The position numbers were made by a program, and so were the translations under genes. Source: JAAYTL01 sp031460505 (GTDB lineage: Bacteria > Bacillota > Clostridia > Tissierellales > Tissierellaceae). From it: a DNA stretch of 64,000 nt. Each line of letters opens with the position of its first letter. Within the stretch, counting starts at the first letter, position 1. This document shows positions 34,962 to 45,000 of the stretch, one piece after another. The notes beneath the pieces are model-generated. The model worked only from the letters and a program-made list of their open reading frames with translations. It was not told where the DNA came from and did no database searches. Location of the stretch: contig JAVKTT010000004.1 in the NCBI GenBank assembly GCA_031460505.1, positions 217,388 to 281,387 on the forward strand. The letters run 5' to 3'.

Positions 34962-35231
34962 TTATAGATTTCTCTTTTTCTGTTCTTCTTTACTTAGTCC
35001 CATCATATAGACAAAGAATTTTTCTAAAGAATCTGCAAAATCCTTATTATTTAATCTTGATATATTCTTTGCTATGACTTCTTTTTCTCTACCTTCATTT
35101 AGGATAGGTAGATTATTGGCCTTTTTATAATCAGCAATTTTTAGTACTATATCCATTCTTTCTTCGAACAAGGCAACTAACTGAGCATCAATCGCATCAA
35201 TTTTATCTCTATATGTTTTTAAATCTTCCAT
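34962..35231 (-). CDS. Chorismate mutase (AroQ type)
   Basis: 89 residues, all helical: LKTYRDKIDAIDAQLVALFEERMDIVLKIADYKKANNLPILNEGREKEVIAKN. Arg, Lys and Glu active-site positions of AroQ (R in YRDKID, R in EERMDIV, K in DYKK, and the ILNEGREKEV segment) are present. It converts chorismate to prephenate for Phe/Tyr synthesis. It is a free-standing domain with no prephenate dehydratase. It lies 30 bases after an SLC13 transporter gene in a two-gene operon. Confidence 0.88.
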   Translation of the reverse strand: MEDLKTYRDKIDAIDAQLVALFEERMDIVLKIADYKKANNLPILNEGREKEVIAKNISRLNNKDFADSLEKFFVYMMGLSKEEQKKRNL

Positions 35232-35261
35232 CTTAAATCCTCCTTATATAATACTTACTTC

Positions 35262-36740
35262 CTAATATCCCATCAATATAACAGCTAATGGGTATCCAAT
35301 TACCACAGTAATCCCTACAGAAACAAACATCATAGCTAAACCATACTTCATCATCTGACCTGTAGTAGTCCATCCAGAGGCACTAGCTAAAGCTACATTT
35401 GGATGAGCTGGTGGTGTAGCAAATGCATAGGCACCCATCATTCCAACAATGGATGCAACCGCAGGAGTACTTATGGCACCACCTGATGCAATACATAATG
35501 GTATTGCAACTGCACATACAACCGTTATTGTTACCATATTTGATGATAAGTTTGTTTGTAAAGCAGCCCAGAGAGTAAATATCAAAACAAGTATGATAGG
35601 GCTTAAATTTGCAATCATAGGTGCTATATTATTTGTTAACCAATCAGTAAGTCCAATATCACCATTTGTCATAGCAGAACCAAGCGCTAATGTAGATGCT
35701 GTCATTATTAGACTTGCCCATGATACACCTTTACTCATAGCTTCTTTAAAATCTAATAATGGTTTACCTTCAACAGTGATAATCAATAGAGCAACTGCAC
35801 CTAATAATGGTGGGAATGCTGTCCCAAAAGAGTCAATGTATGAAGATAATCTTGGAGTAGCTGATTTCATAAACCCTGGTAATACCCATAATGCAATTAC
35901 TAGAAAGAATACTGTTAATATTATTTTTTCTCTCTTTTCCATTGGCTTGATATCTTCTTTCAGTGAGTCAACATTAATAGACTCAAACTTAGACATATCT
36001 GGCTTTAAAAATATTTTAAATATTATAATCATAATTACAAAAGCTATTAATCCAACCGGTATTGCGAATCCCATATAAGAAGCATAACTAATAGTCTGAC
36101 CAGTTGCTACTTCATAAAAGCCTATAGCCATTATTGAAAAAACATGGGCAATTGGCGTCATACCTGAGGACAAAGCACAGCTAATAGTTTGACCCATTAC
36201 AAGTGCATTAGCTAGTTTATCTTCCTTCTTTAATTTTAGTACTTGACAAATCTCATCTAGTATCGGTAGATATATTACAAATAATACAGTAGGTGACATT
36301 ATAAGTCCAATTATTAACACTGACGCACAATATGATATTAAGAACCACCATGGCCCTTTTTTAGCTATTCTACTTGTAATAAAGCCTACAGCACATCTTC
36401 TAATAAAAGAAGTTTGGGATATAGCATATGTACATAAAAATGTAAATAATAAAAATGAAAAAGTTGATCCTCCAATTGATCCAGCCAACATTGTATTAAA
36501 TTTGATTTCAGGCACAAATGCTAAAGCTGCTAAACATAATAGACTTGGCCAATCTATTGAAATTGTTAACCACAATAACAAAACTCCTAAAAATATTCCT
36601 AAAACTTGCATTGCTGATTGAGATAATCCTGCCGGCCCAGGGATAAATCTAAATGTTATTATAAATAATAAGGAAATAATTATTAAAATAGAACGTTTTG
36701 AAAACCCTGTATTGCCAATTGTATTTTCGTCTTTTGACAT
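35262..36740 (-). CDS. SLC13/DASS-type anion transporter
   Basis: 492 residues, about 12 helices. It resembles the divalent-anion:sodium (CitT/SLC13-like) group: N-terminal LLWLTISIDWPSLLCLAALAFVPEI, the central loop with MEKREK, and a C-terminal LQTNLSSNMVTITVVCAVAIPL followed by FATPPAHPNVALASASGW. The SNT signature is not textbook-perfect, so a related short-chain or aromatic acid carrier is possible. Imports di- or tricarboxylates by family. Cotranscribed with chorismate mutase. Confidence 0.78.
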   Translation of the reverse strand: MSKDENTIGNTGFSKRSILIIISLLFIITFRFIPGPAGLSQSAMQVLGIFLGVLLLWLTISIDWPSLLCLAALAFVPEIKFNTMLAGSIGGSTFSFLLFTFLCTYAISQTSFIRRCAVGFITSRIAKKGPWWFLISYCASVLIIGLIMSPTVLFVIYLPILDEICQVLKLKKEDKLANALVMGQTISCALSSGMTPIAHVFSIMAIGFYEVATGQTISYASYMGFAIPVGLIAFVIMIIIFKIFLKPDMSKFESINVDSLKEDIKPMEKREKIILTVFFLVIALWVLPGFMKSATPRLSSYIDSFGTAFPPLLGAVALLIITVEGKPLLDFKEAMSKGVSWASLIMTASTLALGSAMTNGDIGLTDWLTNNIAPMIANLSPIILVLIFTLWAALQTNLSSNMVTITVVCAVAIPLCIASGGAISTPAVASIVGMMGAYAFATPPAHPNVALASASGWTTTGQMMKYGLAMMFVSVGITVVIGYPLAVILMGY

Positions 36741-36828
36741 ACTAAATTTCCACCTTTCTTTAAATTAAGCATTATATAGTATATCACTAATCTTTATAAA
36801 TTTAAACATTATTATTCCCAAAAATAAA

Positions 36829-36851
36829 GTGCTATCAAGTGATGATAGCAC
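36829..36851 (-). terminator. Terminator after the universal stress gene
   Basis: 9-bp perfect stem GTGCTATCA / TGATAGCAC with a 5-base loop, followed on the minus strand by TTTATTTTTGG. Confidence 0.8.
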
Positions 36852-36867
36852 CTAAAATCTTACATAC

Positions 36868-37293
36868 TTATTTTACTATTAGTACAGAGGTGTTAATATG
36901 ATGAATAACCTTATCAGATACACTTCCTAATAATGTTCTAGAAAAAGCACCTAATCCTCTACTTCCCATTACAACAAGATCAAATTCACCTTCTTCTGCA
37001 TACTTTACAATTTCTTCTACAGGGTCTCCTCTTTTAAATACTGAATTAACTTTTCCCGGGAAATCTTCAAAGTATCTCATAGAATTCTCTAATAGTAATT
37101 TACTATCACTAAGAACACTTCGTTCAATTTCTTTGTATAAATCCTTATTGTGTACGTACTTATAATCTTGCATAGCTGGTATAACATTTAAGATTGTAAT
37201 TTCACTACCTAGAACTTCTCCCATTTTCCTAGCTTTTAGCATTGCATTAATCGAATTTTTAGATCCATCAATGGGTACCAATAATTTCTTCAT
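36868..37293 (-). CDS. Universal stress protein (UspA family)
   Basis: 141 residues, single Usp domain: KKLLVPIDGSKNSINAMLKARKMGEVLGSEITILNVIP at the N-terminus and the ATP-binding GSRGLGAFSRTLLGSVSDKVIHHINTSVLIVK at the C-terminus (G-2x-G-9x-G-S). So it belongs to the nucleotide-binding subgroup. Monocistronic, divergent from degV. Confidence 0.9.
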   Translation of the reverse strand: MKKLLVPIDGSKNSINAMLKARKMGEVLGSEITILNVIPAMQDYKYVHNKDLYKEIERSVLSDSKLLLENSMRYFEDFPGKVNSVFKRGDPVEEIVKYAEEGEFDLVVMGSRGLGAFSRTLLGSVSDKVIHHINTSVLIVK

Positions 37294-37437
37294 ATAAAAT
37301 ACCCCCTATCCAAATTTATATACTATAACTACTTATCAATATACATATACCCACAAAGAGCCTTTAATAATTGACAAACCAAGATTTTTTAGATAATATT
37401 ACCTTTAGTAAATTAAATAACATTATTTGTATAAAAC

Positions 37438-37451
37438 TGACTCTTGAGTCA
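37438..37451. promoter_or_regulatory. Short perfect dyad upstream of degV
   Basis: TGACTCTTGAGTCA, arms of six bases, 22 bases before the ATG of the first degV gene. Possible operator; no matching regulator is adjacent. Confidence 0.25.
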
Positions 37452-37473
37452 ATGTATAGGAAGGAAAACTAAA

Positions 37474-38322
37474 ATGAATAAGATAATTTTAAGTGCTGAT
37501 AGCACCTGTGATTTAAACCAAGAGTTAACTGAAAAATATAATGTATATAAAGCTCCATATACAATAGTTATTGGTAAAGAAATGTTCAAAGATAATGTTG
37601 ACGTTACACCATCTGATATTTATAAGGCATATTCAGAAAATAAAGTATTGCCAAAGACAACTGCAATAAATATAAGCGAATACTATAATTATTTTAAACC
37701 TTGGATAGATGATGGTTATGAAGTAATACATATTACACTTGGTAGTGTATTAACTAGTAGCTACAACAATTGTTCCTTAGCTGCTAAAGAATTAGAAGGC
37801 GTATATACCATAGATTCACAAAATCTATCTGTAGGAACAGGCCTGCTGGTAATGAAAGCTGCTGAGATGATTGAAGAAGGCTTATCAGCAAAAGAAATAG
37901 TTGAGGAATTAAAAATCTATCGTGAAAAAATACACATGAGTTTTATTTTAAATACTTTAGAATTTTTACATGCAGGTGGACGTTGTTCAAAGATTTCATC
38001 TTTGGGAGCAAATGTTTTAAAAATAAAACCGGTTATAAATGTAGACAATTCATCAGGTTCCATGTCCTTAGGTAATAAATATAGAGGTGCATTGGACAAG
38101 TCTATTGTAAAATATATAAAAGACAAAATATCTAGTGATAATATTAATACAGATAGGATTTTTATTGTACATTCTGGAATTGAAGATTCTTACATTGAAT
38201 TAGCTAAGAATACTATAAAAGAATTGATGGATTTTAAACATATACATATTACAACAGCAAGCTGTACTATTTCAAGTCACTGTGGACCTAATACATTAGG
38301 TATAGCATTTGAAACTAAATAG
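37474..38322 (+). CDS. DegV family fatty-acid-binding protein
   Basis: 282 residues from ATG 37474 (GGAAGG upstream; a 30-base longer frame lacks an RBS). DegV signature: ILSADSTCDLNQELTEKYNV, then TLGSVLTSSYNNCSLAAKEL, DSQNLSVGTGLLVMKAAEM and FLHAGGRCSKISSL. The family binds a fatty acid between two lobes and presents it to FakA kinase. No fakA gene is near. A second DegV gene lies at 41140; the two are only moderately alike. Confidence 0.88.
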   Translation: MNKIILSADSTCDLNQELTEKYNVYKAPYTIVIGKEMFKDNVDVTPSDIYKAYSENKVLPKTTAINISEYYNYFKPWIDDGYEVIHITLGSVLTSSYNNCSLAAKELEGVYTIDSQNLSVGTGLLVMKAAEMIEEGLSAKEIVEELKIYREKIHMSFILNTLEFLHAGGRCSKISSLGANVLKIKPVINVDNSSGSMSLGNKYRGALDKSIVKYIKDKISSDNINTDRIFIVHSGIEDSYIELAKNTIKELMDFKHIHITTASCTISSHCGPNTLGIAFETK

Positions 38323-38330
38323 ATTTATTG

Positions 38331-38357
38331 AAAGTGTAGGATTCCTACGCTTTTTTT
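38331..38357 (+). terminator. Terminator after the first degV gene
   Basis: AAAGTGTAGG / CCTACGCTTT stem (one G-U pair), continuing into seven T. Confidence 0.8.
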
Positions 38358-38421
38358 AACACCATTACATAGATAAAATCATAGGATGAATATATACTTA
38401 TCTGGTTCTTGGAGGGATTCT

Positions 38422-39345
38422 ATGGAAATGTCAGCAATATTAAACAGTGTTATTTCTCTATTCATTATGATATTAGTAGGTGTGTATGGTGGCAAAAGAA
38501 ATATAATAAACTCTAAGTTGAACAAAGGCTTAACAGATATCTTAATCCAAATATCATTACCATTTATGATTGTATCCTCCTTCATTTTTACATATGATGA
38601 TTCCATAAAATCAAATATCATAAAAACTTTTTATTATAGTCTTATTGCCTATATTTTGATAATTATTATATCTTATATACTTGTTATCCCTGTTAAAAAT
38701 GATAAAAAAACAGTCCTACATTTTGCTAATGTATTTACTAACACAGGCTACGTTGGTTTCCCTATACTTAATTCCATATATGGGCCTGAAGGTGTTATTT
38801 ATGGCTCAATATTCAATATGTTTTTTGTATTACTTGTATGGACTTATGGGATTATGTTATATGAAGGAAAGTTAAATACCAAAGCTATAAAATCTGAAAT
38901 TAAGAAGATATTACTTAATCCTTCAATAATAGCTGTAGCTATTGGTATATTAATTTTTACCTATAAAATTCAATTGCCCCACGCTATATTGTTTAGTATC
39001 AACAGCATAGGAAATATGACTGGTCCCTTATCTATGATAATAATTGGAGTAATACTTTCAAAAGTTAAATTCAGAGATCATTTAAATGATTGGTCTATTT
39101 ACTACGGGATATTTACAAACTTGATTGCTATACCATTTATTGTATATTTGATATTTTATATTTTATTTGATTCTTCGATAGCCATATTAACTGTAATTAT
39201 TATGACAGCCATGCCAGCTTCTACAATGACCTCAATTTTAGCAGAAAGCTACAATAAAGAGAAGGAGTATGCAGCCATACTAGTGTCACTCACTACATTG
39301 CTATCCTTAATAACTGTTCCTATATTAATGAAATTTATGATGTAG
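38422..39345 (+). CDS. AEC family transporter
   Basis: 307 residues, about ten helices. ATG 38422 has GGAGGG; the frame opens earlier at 38386 without an RBS. Auxin-efflux-carrier family features: VGVYGGKRNIINSKLNKGLTDILIQISLPFMIVSSF, FTNTGYVGFPILNSIYG, and MPASTMTSILAESYNKEKEYAAILVSLTTLLSLITVPI. Bacterial members carry malate, malonate or related organic acids. Ninety bases ahead of the hydrogenase-like gene. Confidence 0.88.
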   Translation: MEMSAILNSVISLFIMILVGVYGGKRNIINSKLNKGLTDILIQISLPFMIVSSFIFTYDDSIKSNIIKTFYYSLIAYILIIIISYILVIPVKNDKKTVLHFANVFTNTGYVGFPILNSIYGPEGVIYGSIFNMFFVLLVWTYGIMLYEGKLNTKAIKSEIKKILLNPSIIAVAIGILIFTYKIQLPHAILFSINSIGNMTGPLSMIIIGVILSKVKFRDHLNDWSIYYGIFTNLIAIPFIVYLIFYILFDSSIAILTVIIMTAMPASTMTSILAESYNKEKEYAAILVSLTTLLSLITVPILMKFMM

Positions 39346-39437
39346 TTTGTATTAATTTATATCAACCTCGATAATACATATTTAATTAATTTTAGGTGAA
39401 AATAATTAAACATGTATATAAAATCGAGGTGTTTTAT

Positions 39438-40826
39438 TTGAACGAGGAACGATTTAAAGATTTTAATGAAAAACGTATGCTAATATTTCAAGAGCTTATT
39501 AAGGCTTTCTGGAATGGGGATGTTAAAGATATTTCAGATTTAGAAACATTAGCAAATAGTATCAAGAATACATACGGTTTTGAAGATAAGGATATCTCTT
39601 TTATTAGAAACCATATTAGAGTAGCCATGGGCTTAGATCCTAAGGGCGATGCAAATTTTGATGATGAACTAGATAATCTAGGATCAAAGAAAATTACCCA
39701 TCCTATAGTCACAAATATTGAAGGTGCTTGTGATTATTGTGAGGAACATAATGATAATTGTGTTGCTAATTGTAAATACGAAGATACTATTTATAGAAGA
39801 AATGATGGACCATTAATTGTTAATGACAAGTGTTTAAGTTGCGGTTACTGTGTTAGTGAATGCGACTTTGGAGCCATAGCTGATAAAATTGAGTTCATAC
39901 CTTTAATTAATCTTCTTAAAAATAAAGATACACCCGTCTATGCCACAATTGCACCAGCAGCAGTAGGACAATTTGGAGATAAAGTTAGTATGGGACATAT
40001 AAGGACAGCTCTGAAATTATTAGGCTTTAAAGACTTGATAGAAGTTGCATTATTTGCAGATATACTAACCATAAAAGAAGCTTTTGAATTTAATAAATTG
40101 GTTAAGAATAAAGAAGACTTCTTTTTAACCAGCTGTTGTTGCCCAGTTTGGTTTAATATGGTTAAAAAGAACTACCCAGAATTGTATGAAAAGATGTCCC
40201 CTTCAGTATCTCCAATGATAGCATCTGGGAGAATTTTAAAAAAGCTATATGAAGATGCAAAAGTTGTATTTATTGGACCATGTATTGCCAAGAAATCAGA
40301 AGCTAAGGAGCCACACCTTGAAGGAGCTATAGATTATGTGTTAAATTTCAAGGAATTGAAAGAAATCTTTGAAGCACTGAAAATAGATTTAGATACATTA
40401 GAACCTGACGACATAGACCATGCTTCTTTAGGTGGAAGATTATATGCAAGAACTGGTGGTGTAAGTTTTTCCGTTAAAACTGCTGTAAACCGACTTGAAC
40501 CTACTAGAGTTATTAAGCTAAAACCTCGAAAGGTTCATGGTGTAAAGGAATGTAAAGATATATTAAATGAACTTAGGGATGAAAAAGACCTAGATGCCAA
40601 TTTTATAGAAGGTATGGGTTGTGTTGGAGGTTGTGTCGGTGGCCCTAGGACCAATCTTGATGTGGACACTGCTACCAAGAGAGTTAATGATTTTGGTGAA
40701 GATTCCTTTATTTTGACTCCCTTTGATAATATGAATATCCTCAGAATACTAGAAAATTTTAATATATACAATCTTGAAGGAATAATGGAAAATGAAGAAA
40801 TTACAAAAATATTGACTAGAGAGTAA
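39438..40826 (+). CDS. FeFe-hydrogenase-like protein, sensory-type
   Basis: 462 residues from the TTG at 39438 (GAGGTG seven bases upstream). Residues ~95-145 carry two 4Fe-4S sites (C98/101/108/112 and C132/135/138/142). The H-cluster domain has L1 TSCCCPVW (C233-235), L2 GPCIAKKSE (C282) and L3 EGMGCVGGCVGG (C395, C399), so all four cluster cysteines are kept. L2 has Gly where catalytic enzymes have Met, and there is no C-terminal small-subunit part. These traits fit the putative sensory groups rather than bulk hydrogen producers. No hydEFG maturation genes are in the window. Confidence 0.85.
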   Translation: MNEERFKDFNEKRMLIFQELIKAFWNGDVKDISDLETLANSIKNTYGFEDKDISFIRNHIRVAMGLDPKGDANFDDELDNLGSKKITHPIVTNIEGACDYCEEHNDNCVANCKYEDTIYRRNDGPLIVNDKCLSCGYCVSECDFGAIADKIEFIPLINLLKNKDTPVYATIAPAAVGQFGDKVSMGHIRTALKLLGFKDLIEVALFADILTIKEAFEFNKLVKNKEDFFLTSCCCPVWFNMVKKNYPELYEKMSPSVSPMIASGRILKKLYEDAKVVFIGPCIAKKSEAKEPHLEGAIDYVLNFKELKEIFEALKIDLDTLEPDDIDHASLGGRLYARTGGVSFSVKTAVNRLEPTRVIKLKPRKVHGVKECKDILNELRDEKDLDANFIEGMGCVGGCVGGPRTNLDVDTATKRVNDFGEDSFILTPFDNMNILRILENFNIYNLEGIMENEEITKILTRE

Positions 40827-40862
40827 TCATGATTCATAAAAATGATAAAATAAGATCTATAA

Positions 40863-40914
40863 AAAAAGACAGGGTAATAAGATTACATAATCTTAATTAC
40901 CCTGTCTTTTTTTA
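40863..40914 (+). terminator. Strong terminator after the hydrogenase-like gene
   Basis: Long stem AAAAAGACAGGGTAAT...ATTACCCTGTCTTTTT with an inner GATTA/TAATC pairing, ending in a run of T. Confidence 0.85.
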
Positions 40915-40932
40915 TAATATAAACATATATAG

Positions 40933-41028
40933 TTAAATGGCTGTATCAGTCATTAATTTACCCTGTTCAGCATATTCCTTAATATTTTTCATAATATTTA
41001 GTATATTGTTTTTTGCATCTTCAAGAAT
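40933..41028 (-). pseudogene. Short reading frame, possible gene remnant
   Basis: In the otherwise gene-free stretch 40915-41139, a minus-strand frame of 31 codons ends at TAA 40933. Its last 19 codons start at ATG 40990 (MKNIKEYAEQGKLMTDTAI). AGGAG lies at 41039-41035, but the nearest in-frame codon at the right distance is ATT. It may be the tail of a lost gene or a rare-start micro-ORF. I recognise no family. The rest of the stretch is A/T-rich with nothing else visible. Confidence 0.25.
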
Positions 41029-41139
41029 TTATTACTCCTATTTTATTATAGCATCTACAGTTATTATATAAAAATTTCAGAAATTTATTTATTTTATCAT
41101 TTAAAAAATATGTTATCCTTAAATAAGGAGAGTGATTTT

Positions 41140-41982
41140 ATGAATACTAAAATTGTTACTGATAGTTGTGCTGATCTTCCTATTGAACTTGTAGAAAAAT
41201 ATAATATTTCTGTTGTACCTCTTGAAGTAAGATTTAATGATAAAGCTTATGTTGATGGAGTTGATTTAAGCAGCAAGGAGTTCTATGATATGATGAAAAG
41301 CCATAAAGATTTACCTAAAACTGCCAGTCCTTCTCCAGAGCAATTTATTAATGAATTTGAAGGACCTGAAGACCATATAATAGTTGTTACCATATCATCT
41401 GGATTAAGCAGTACTTATAACAGTGCATTACTGGCTAAAGATATATATGAGAAGAGTAATAAAAACAAAAAAATATATATAATTGATTCTCTAAGTGCTT
41501 CCGTGGGAGAAGGTCTAGTTGTACTTAAAACAGCTCAAATGCTACAGTCTGGAATCAAAATAAACGAACTCATAGATATTGCTAATAAATGTGCACAAGA
41601 GGTTCAGGTTTATTTTATGCTTGAGACACTAGAAAATATAGTTAAAGGTGGAAGAATAGATAAAGTAACAGGTCAATTAGCATCTATATTATCAATTAAG
41701 TTAATTATGAAATCTGACGGTAATGGAGTTGTAGATCTTGCAGAAAAGGCAAGAGGTTCTAAGAAGGCTTTTAATAGATTAGTTGATATCATAGGAGAAA
41801 ATGGAGCAAATTTAGAAAATAGGATACTAGGAATAGCTCATGCAAATTGTTATGATAAAGCATTAGAATATAAGAAAATGATTGAAGCAAAATATAATTT
41901 CAAGGATATTATTATATCAACAATTGGTGCTACAATAGGTACCTATTCAGGAGAAGGTGGATTATTAATAGCAGTTTTGTAG
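41140..41982 (+). CDS. DegV family fatty-acid-binding protein
   Basis: 280 residues from ATG 41140 (GGAGAG upstream). DegV pattern: KIVTDSCADLPIELVEKYNISVVPLEV, then ISSGLSSTYNSALLAKDIY, DSLSASVGEGLVVLKTAQML, MLETLENIVKGGRIDKVTGQLASIL and GATIGTYSGEGGLLIAVL. The conserved C-terminal GxHxGPG segment is altered to GTYSGEG, losing its His, a common variant. Distinct from the degV gene at 37474. Confidence 0.88.
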   Translation: MNTKIVTDSCADLPIELVEKYNISVVPLEVRFNDKAYVDGVDLSSKEFYDMMKSHKDLPKTASPSPEQFINEFEGPEDHIIVVTISSGLSSTYNSALLAKDIYEKSNKNKKIYIIDSLSASVGEGLVVLKTAQMLQSGIKINELIDIANKCAQEVQVYFMLETLENIVKGGRIDKVTGQLASILSIKLIMKSDGNGVVDLAEKARGSKKAFNRLVDIIGENGANLENRILGIAHANCYDKALEYKKMIEAKYNFKDIIISTIGATIGTYSGEGGLLIAVL

Positions 41983-41994
41983 ATAAAACTATAG

Positions 41995-42027
41995 TAGCCC
42001 TCTGTGATAAACCACTACAGAGGGCTA
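41995..42027. terminator. Bidirectional terminator, degV / giant surface protein
   Basis: 11-bp stem TAGCCCTCTGT / ACAGAGGGCTA with an 11-base loop between two convergent genes. Confidence 0.75.
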
Positions 42028-42034
42028 TAACCTT

Positions 42035-45000
42035 TTATTCATTAAATAGTAAATTATATAATACTTGAGCCATTTCTGCTCTTGTTGTAATGTTTGTTGG
42101 ATTTAACATTCCATTGCTTCCATTAATTATTTTATTTCTCATTAGAATACTTATTGGTTCTTTTGCCCAAGTTGCTACATCAGACGAATCTGAGAAATCA
42201 GAAATCCTCATTCCGTTATTCTCTCTTACTTCACTGCCAATTATATTTAATGTATTATATAGCATTGTAAACATTTCTTGACGGGTTATTTCATTTTCTG
42301 GAGCAAATAAGTTATTCCCAATACCCTTTGAAATCCCTAATTCTTTAGCTTTTGATATATAACCTGTATAGTACACATTACCTGCATCTGAAAAATTATT
42401 TATAGGGTTTTCATTAGGAGTTATTCCATAGGCCCTCATCAATAATACTATAAACTGTCCTCTTGTTAATTTTGAATTAGGACTATAGTTACCATCACCT
42501 GTTCCTGTGGTAATATTCCTAGCAGCTATATAATTAACTGCTTTCTCATACCAGTCATTAATGTTCACGTCATTAAATCTTACTGGATTATATCCTACTG
42601 AATAGTAATTTAGTTTATTTGTTGTAAATATAACCATGCTATTAGTCTTATTATAGTATCCATTTGGTATAATTGTTTCTTTGGTACCTATATCCCAGGC
42701 AATTATACTTTCTAGATTATTTAACTCCTTGACTGTTGGCTTATATGGAATAGATAGTTTTAATGGATTGTTTGAGTTGACGTAATCTATTCTTTCTCCA
42801 TTTACTAAAATACTAATATGAATAATAGGATATTTCCCTACAATTAATTTAGCTTCATTAGTTAATTTTGATTTATCTCCTGTAGCTAAGATTATCTCTA
42901 CATTTCCATTATTAGCTACATCCATACCCCTCAACATTCCTGATGAAATAGTTATACTACCTATACTCGTGTTTAATGTTAAAGTAGAATTATTATCTTC
43001 ACTAACTAAAAAATTTGAAGGTACTAGGATCCTATATGAATTAACATTTGGTATTATAGGTGAGTCCAATACAATATTTTCACCACTTGTAAATATGCTA
43101 CTAGCATAATGTGATAAATCAATTATAGCCTCCCTATTTACAATGTTAATATTAATTTGTTTTTTAACTCTATTTATAACTGTAGTTATACTATATCTAA
43201 TTTCTCCTGGGTAATCTGGCTCATTTGGATTGATTGGATCAATTGGGTCGCCTGGTTCTTCTGGAGATTCTTCAAATAATCCTGTTCTAAAGTTTAGAGT
43301 ATAATTGTTGTTTAATATTTCTCCATTTTCATTTTGTATAGCTCTATTTGGTACTTCTAATGTATAGGTGGTATTCTCTGATAAGTTGCCTATAGCACTT
43401 ATAGTTAAAACATGATCTTCTAAAGCTTTTCTAATTAGCACTTCTTTAGAATTATTATCGTATAAAGCTATATATGAAAAACTGGAGCCTTCTTGTACCT
43501 TTTGATTGAATTTTAATCGTATATTAGAGCTTATATCAACATCTTCCATATTATTACCTGGGTATGCAAATATAATATCTGGATTTGTACCTATGGTTGT
43601 GAAACTTAATCTATATTCACCATTTGTAACATTATTAAAAGAATCTTTTAAAGCCTCATTAGGCATTGTTAAATTATAGTTAGTACCATAATCTAAACTA
43701 TTTAGTGGTGTAATGGTTAGCACACTACCCTCAATATCTTTTTCAATGGATACTATATTTAAATAATCATCTGCAAGTACAATATCATCAAAATTTCTTC
43801 CTTTATCTATATCCATATTAAAGCCAACACTGATTATTTCTTTAGTATCTACACTTCGTTCCCCTTGAGAGATATTTATGTTATCAACTAAAAGTTGATC
43901 AGGAATTATTGTAAACTCAAATATATTGTTTTCATGATTTGCTTCCTCCATAGTCGGAGAGATAAGCTCTGCATAAATGGTAATTTCACCTGAATCATTC
44001 TTTGGTAAACCTTCAGAAGATATTGTAAAAATTATATATTGGCTTTCTAAAATATCTAGGAATTCTATATCTTTAGTTCCAATAATCTTTCCGGATTCAT
44101 CTTTAAGTTTCAATTGCATATCATATAATTTTGTAGCTCCATTATTTTTTACTAAAGCTTCTATCGAGTAGTACTCTTTAAAAGAATGTTTAGATTGAAT
44201 ATCTAATATGGCTAAATCTGTAGTTTGGATTTTTATACTTGCCGTATTGTTATCATAATTATTTTCTGGATTCATACTAGATACTTTAACATAGAGATCA
44301 TAACTAGGTTCATCCCTTGTATCAACTATCCAATCAATACTTACTTCCATGGAAGACCTTGCTGGAATATAGTCAATTGTATTATACTCTCCTAATTTTC
44401 TTCCACCCAAATCAGGATCTCCATCATATAATTCTACCAAAGCCTTTTCTGCAAAATCTCCTTTATTATTTATATTTACATAGGCAGTAGCCATTGTTCC
44501 CGGAATTGGTATGTCTGATGATAACAATATATCCTTATCGCTTATGGATAAATCATTTATTGGAGTATAATCTAATATCTTTAAATCCACTTTATCACTA
44601 ATATTTATTTCTTCTATTAAGTATTGCTCTCCATCTATGCCATAAGGAACTGCTTCATTAATAAGCTTTGCTTCAGTATAAACTACACTAAGCTCTCCCT
44701 TATCAGTAAAAGTGGCATTAAACACATGGGAATAGCTTCCTGATTCAGTAAGAATTACTGTATCTCCCCAGGTTTTGTTATATACATCATAGAAGGATGC
44801 CCCTATTTGTTGTTCACCATTTTCATTAATTGTTCTATATACTAATGCTACTAAATCTTTCCCTAATACCAATTGATAATTATTTTGTATGTTTTTTGTA
44901 AACTCAGGTTCCTTTTCACTTCCATGTAAACTATCCATATATTTTATATTTCCATCTTGTATCCAAGTGATAAACCATTGATTGTTAAGATATACAGCTT

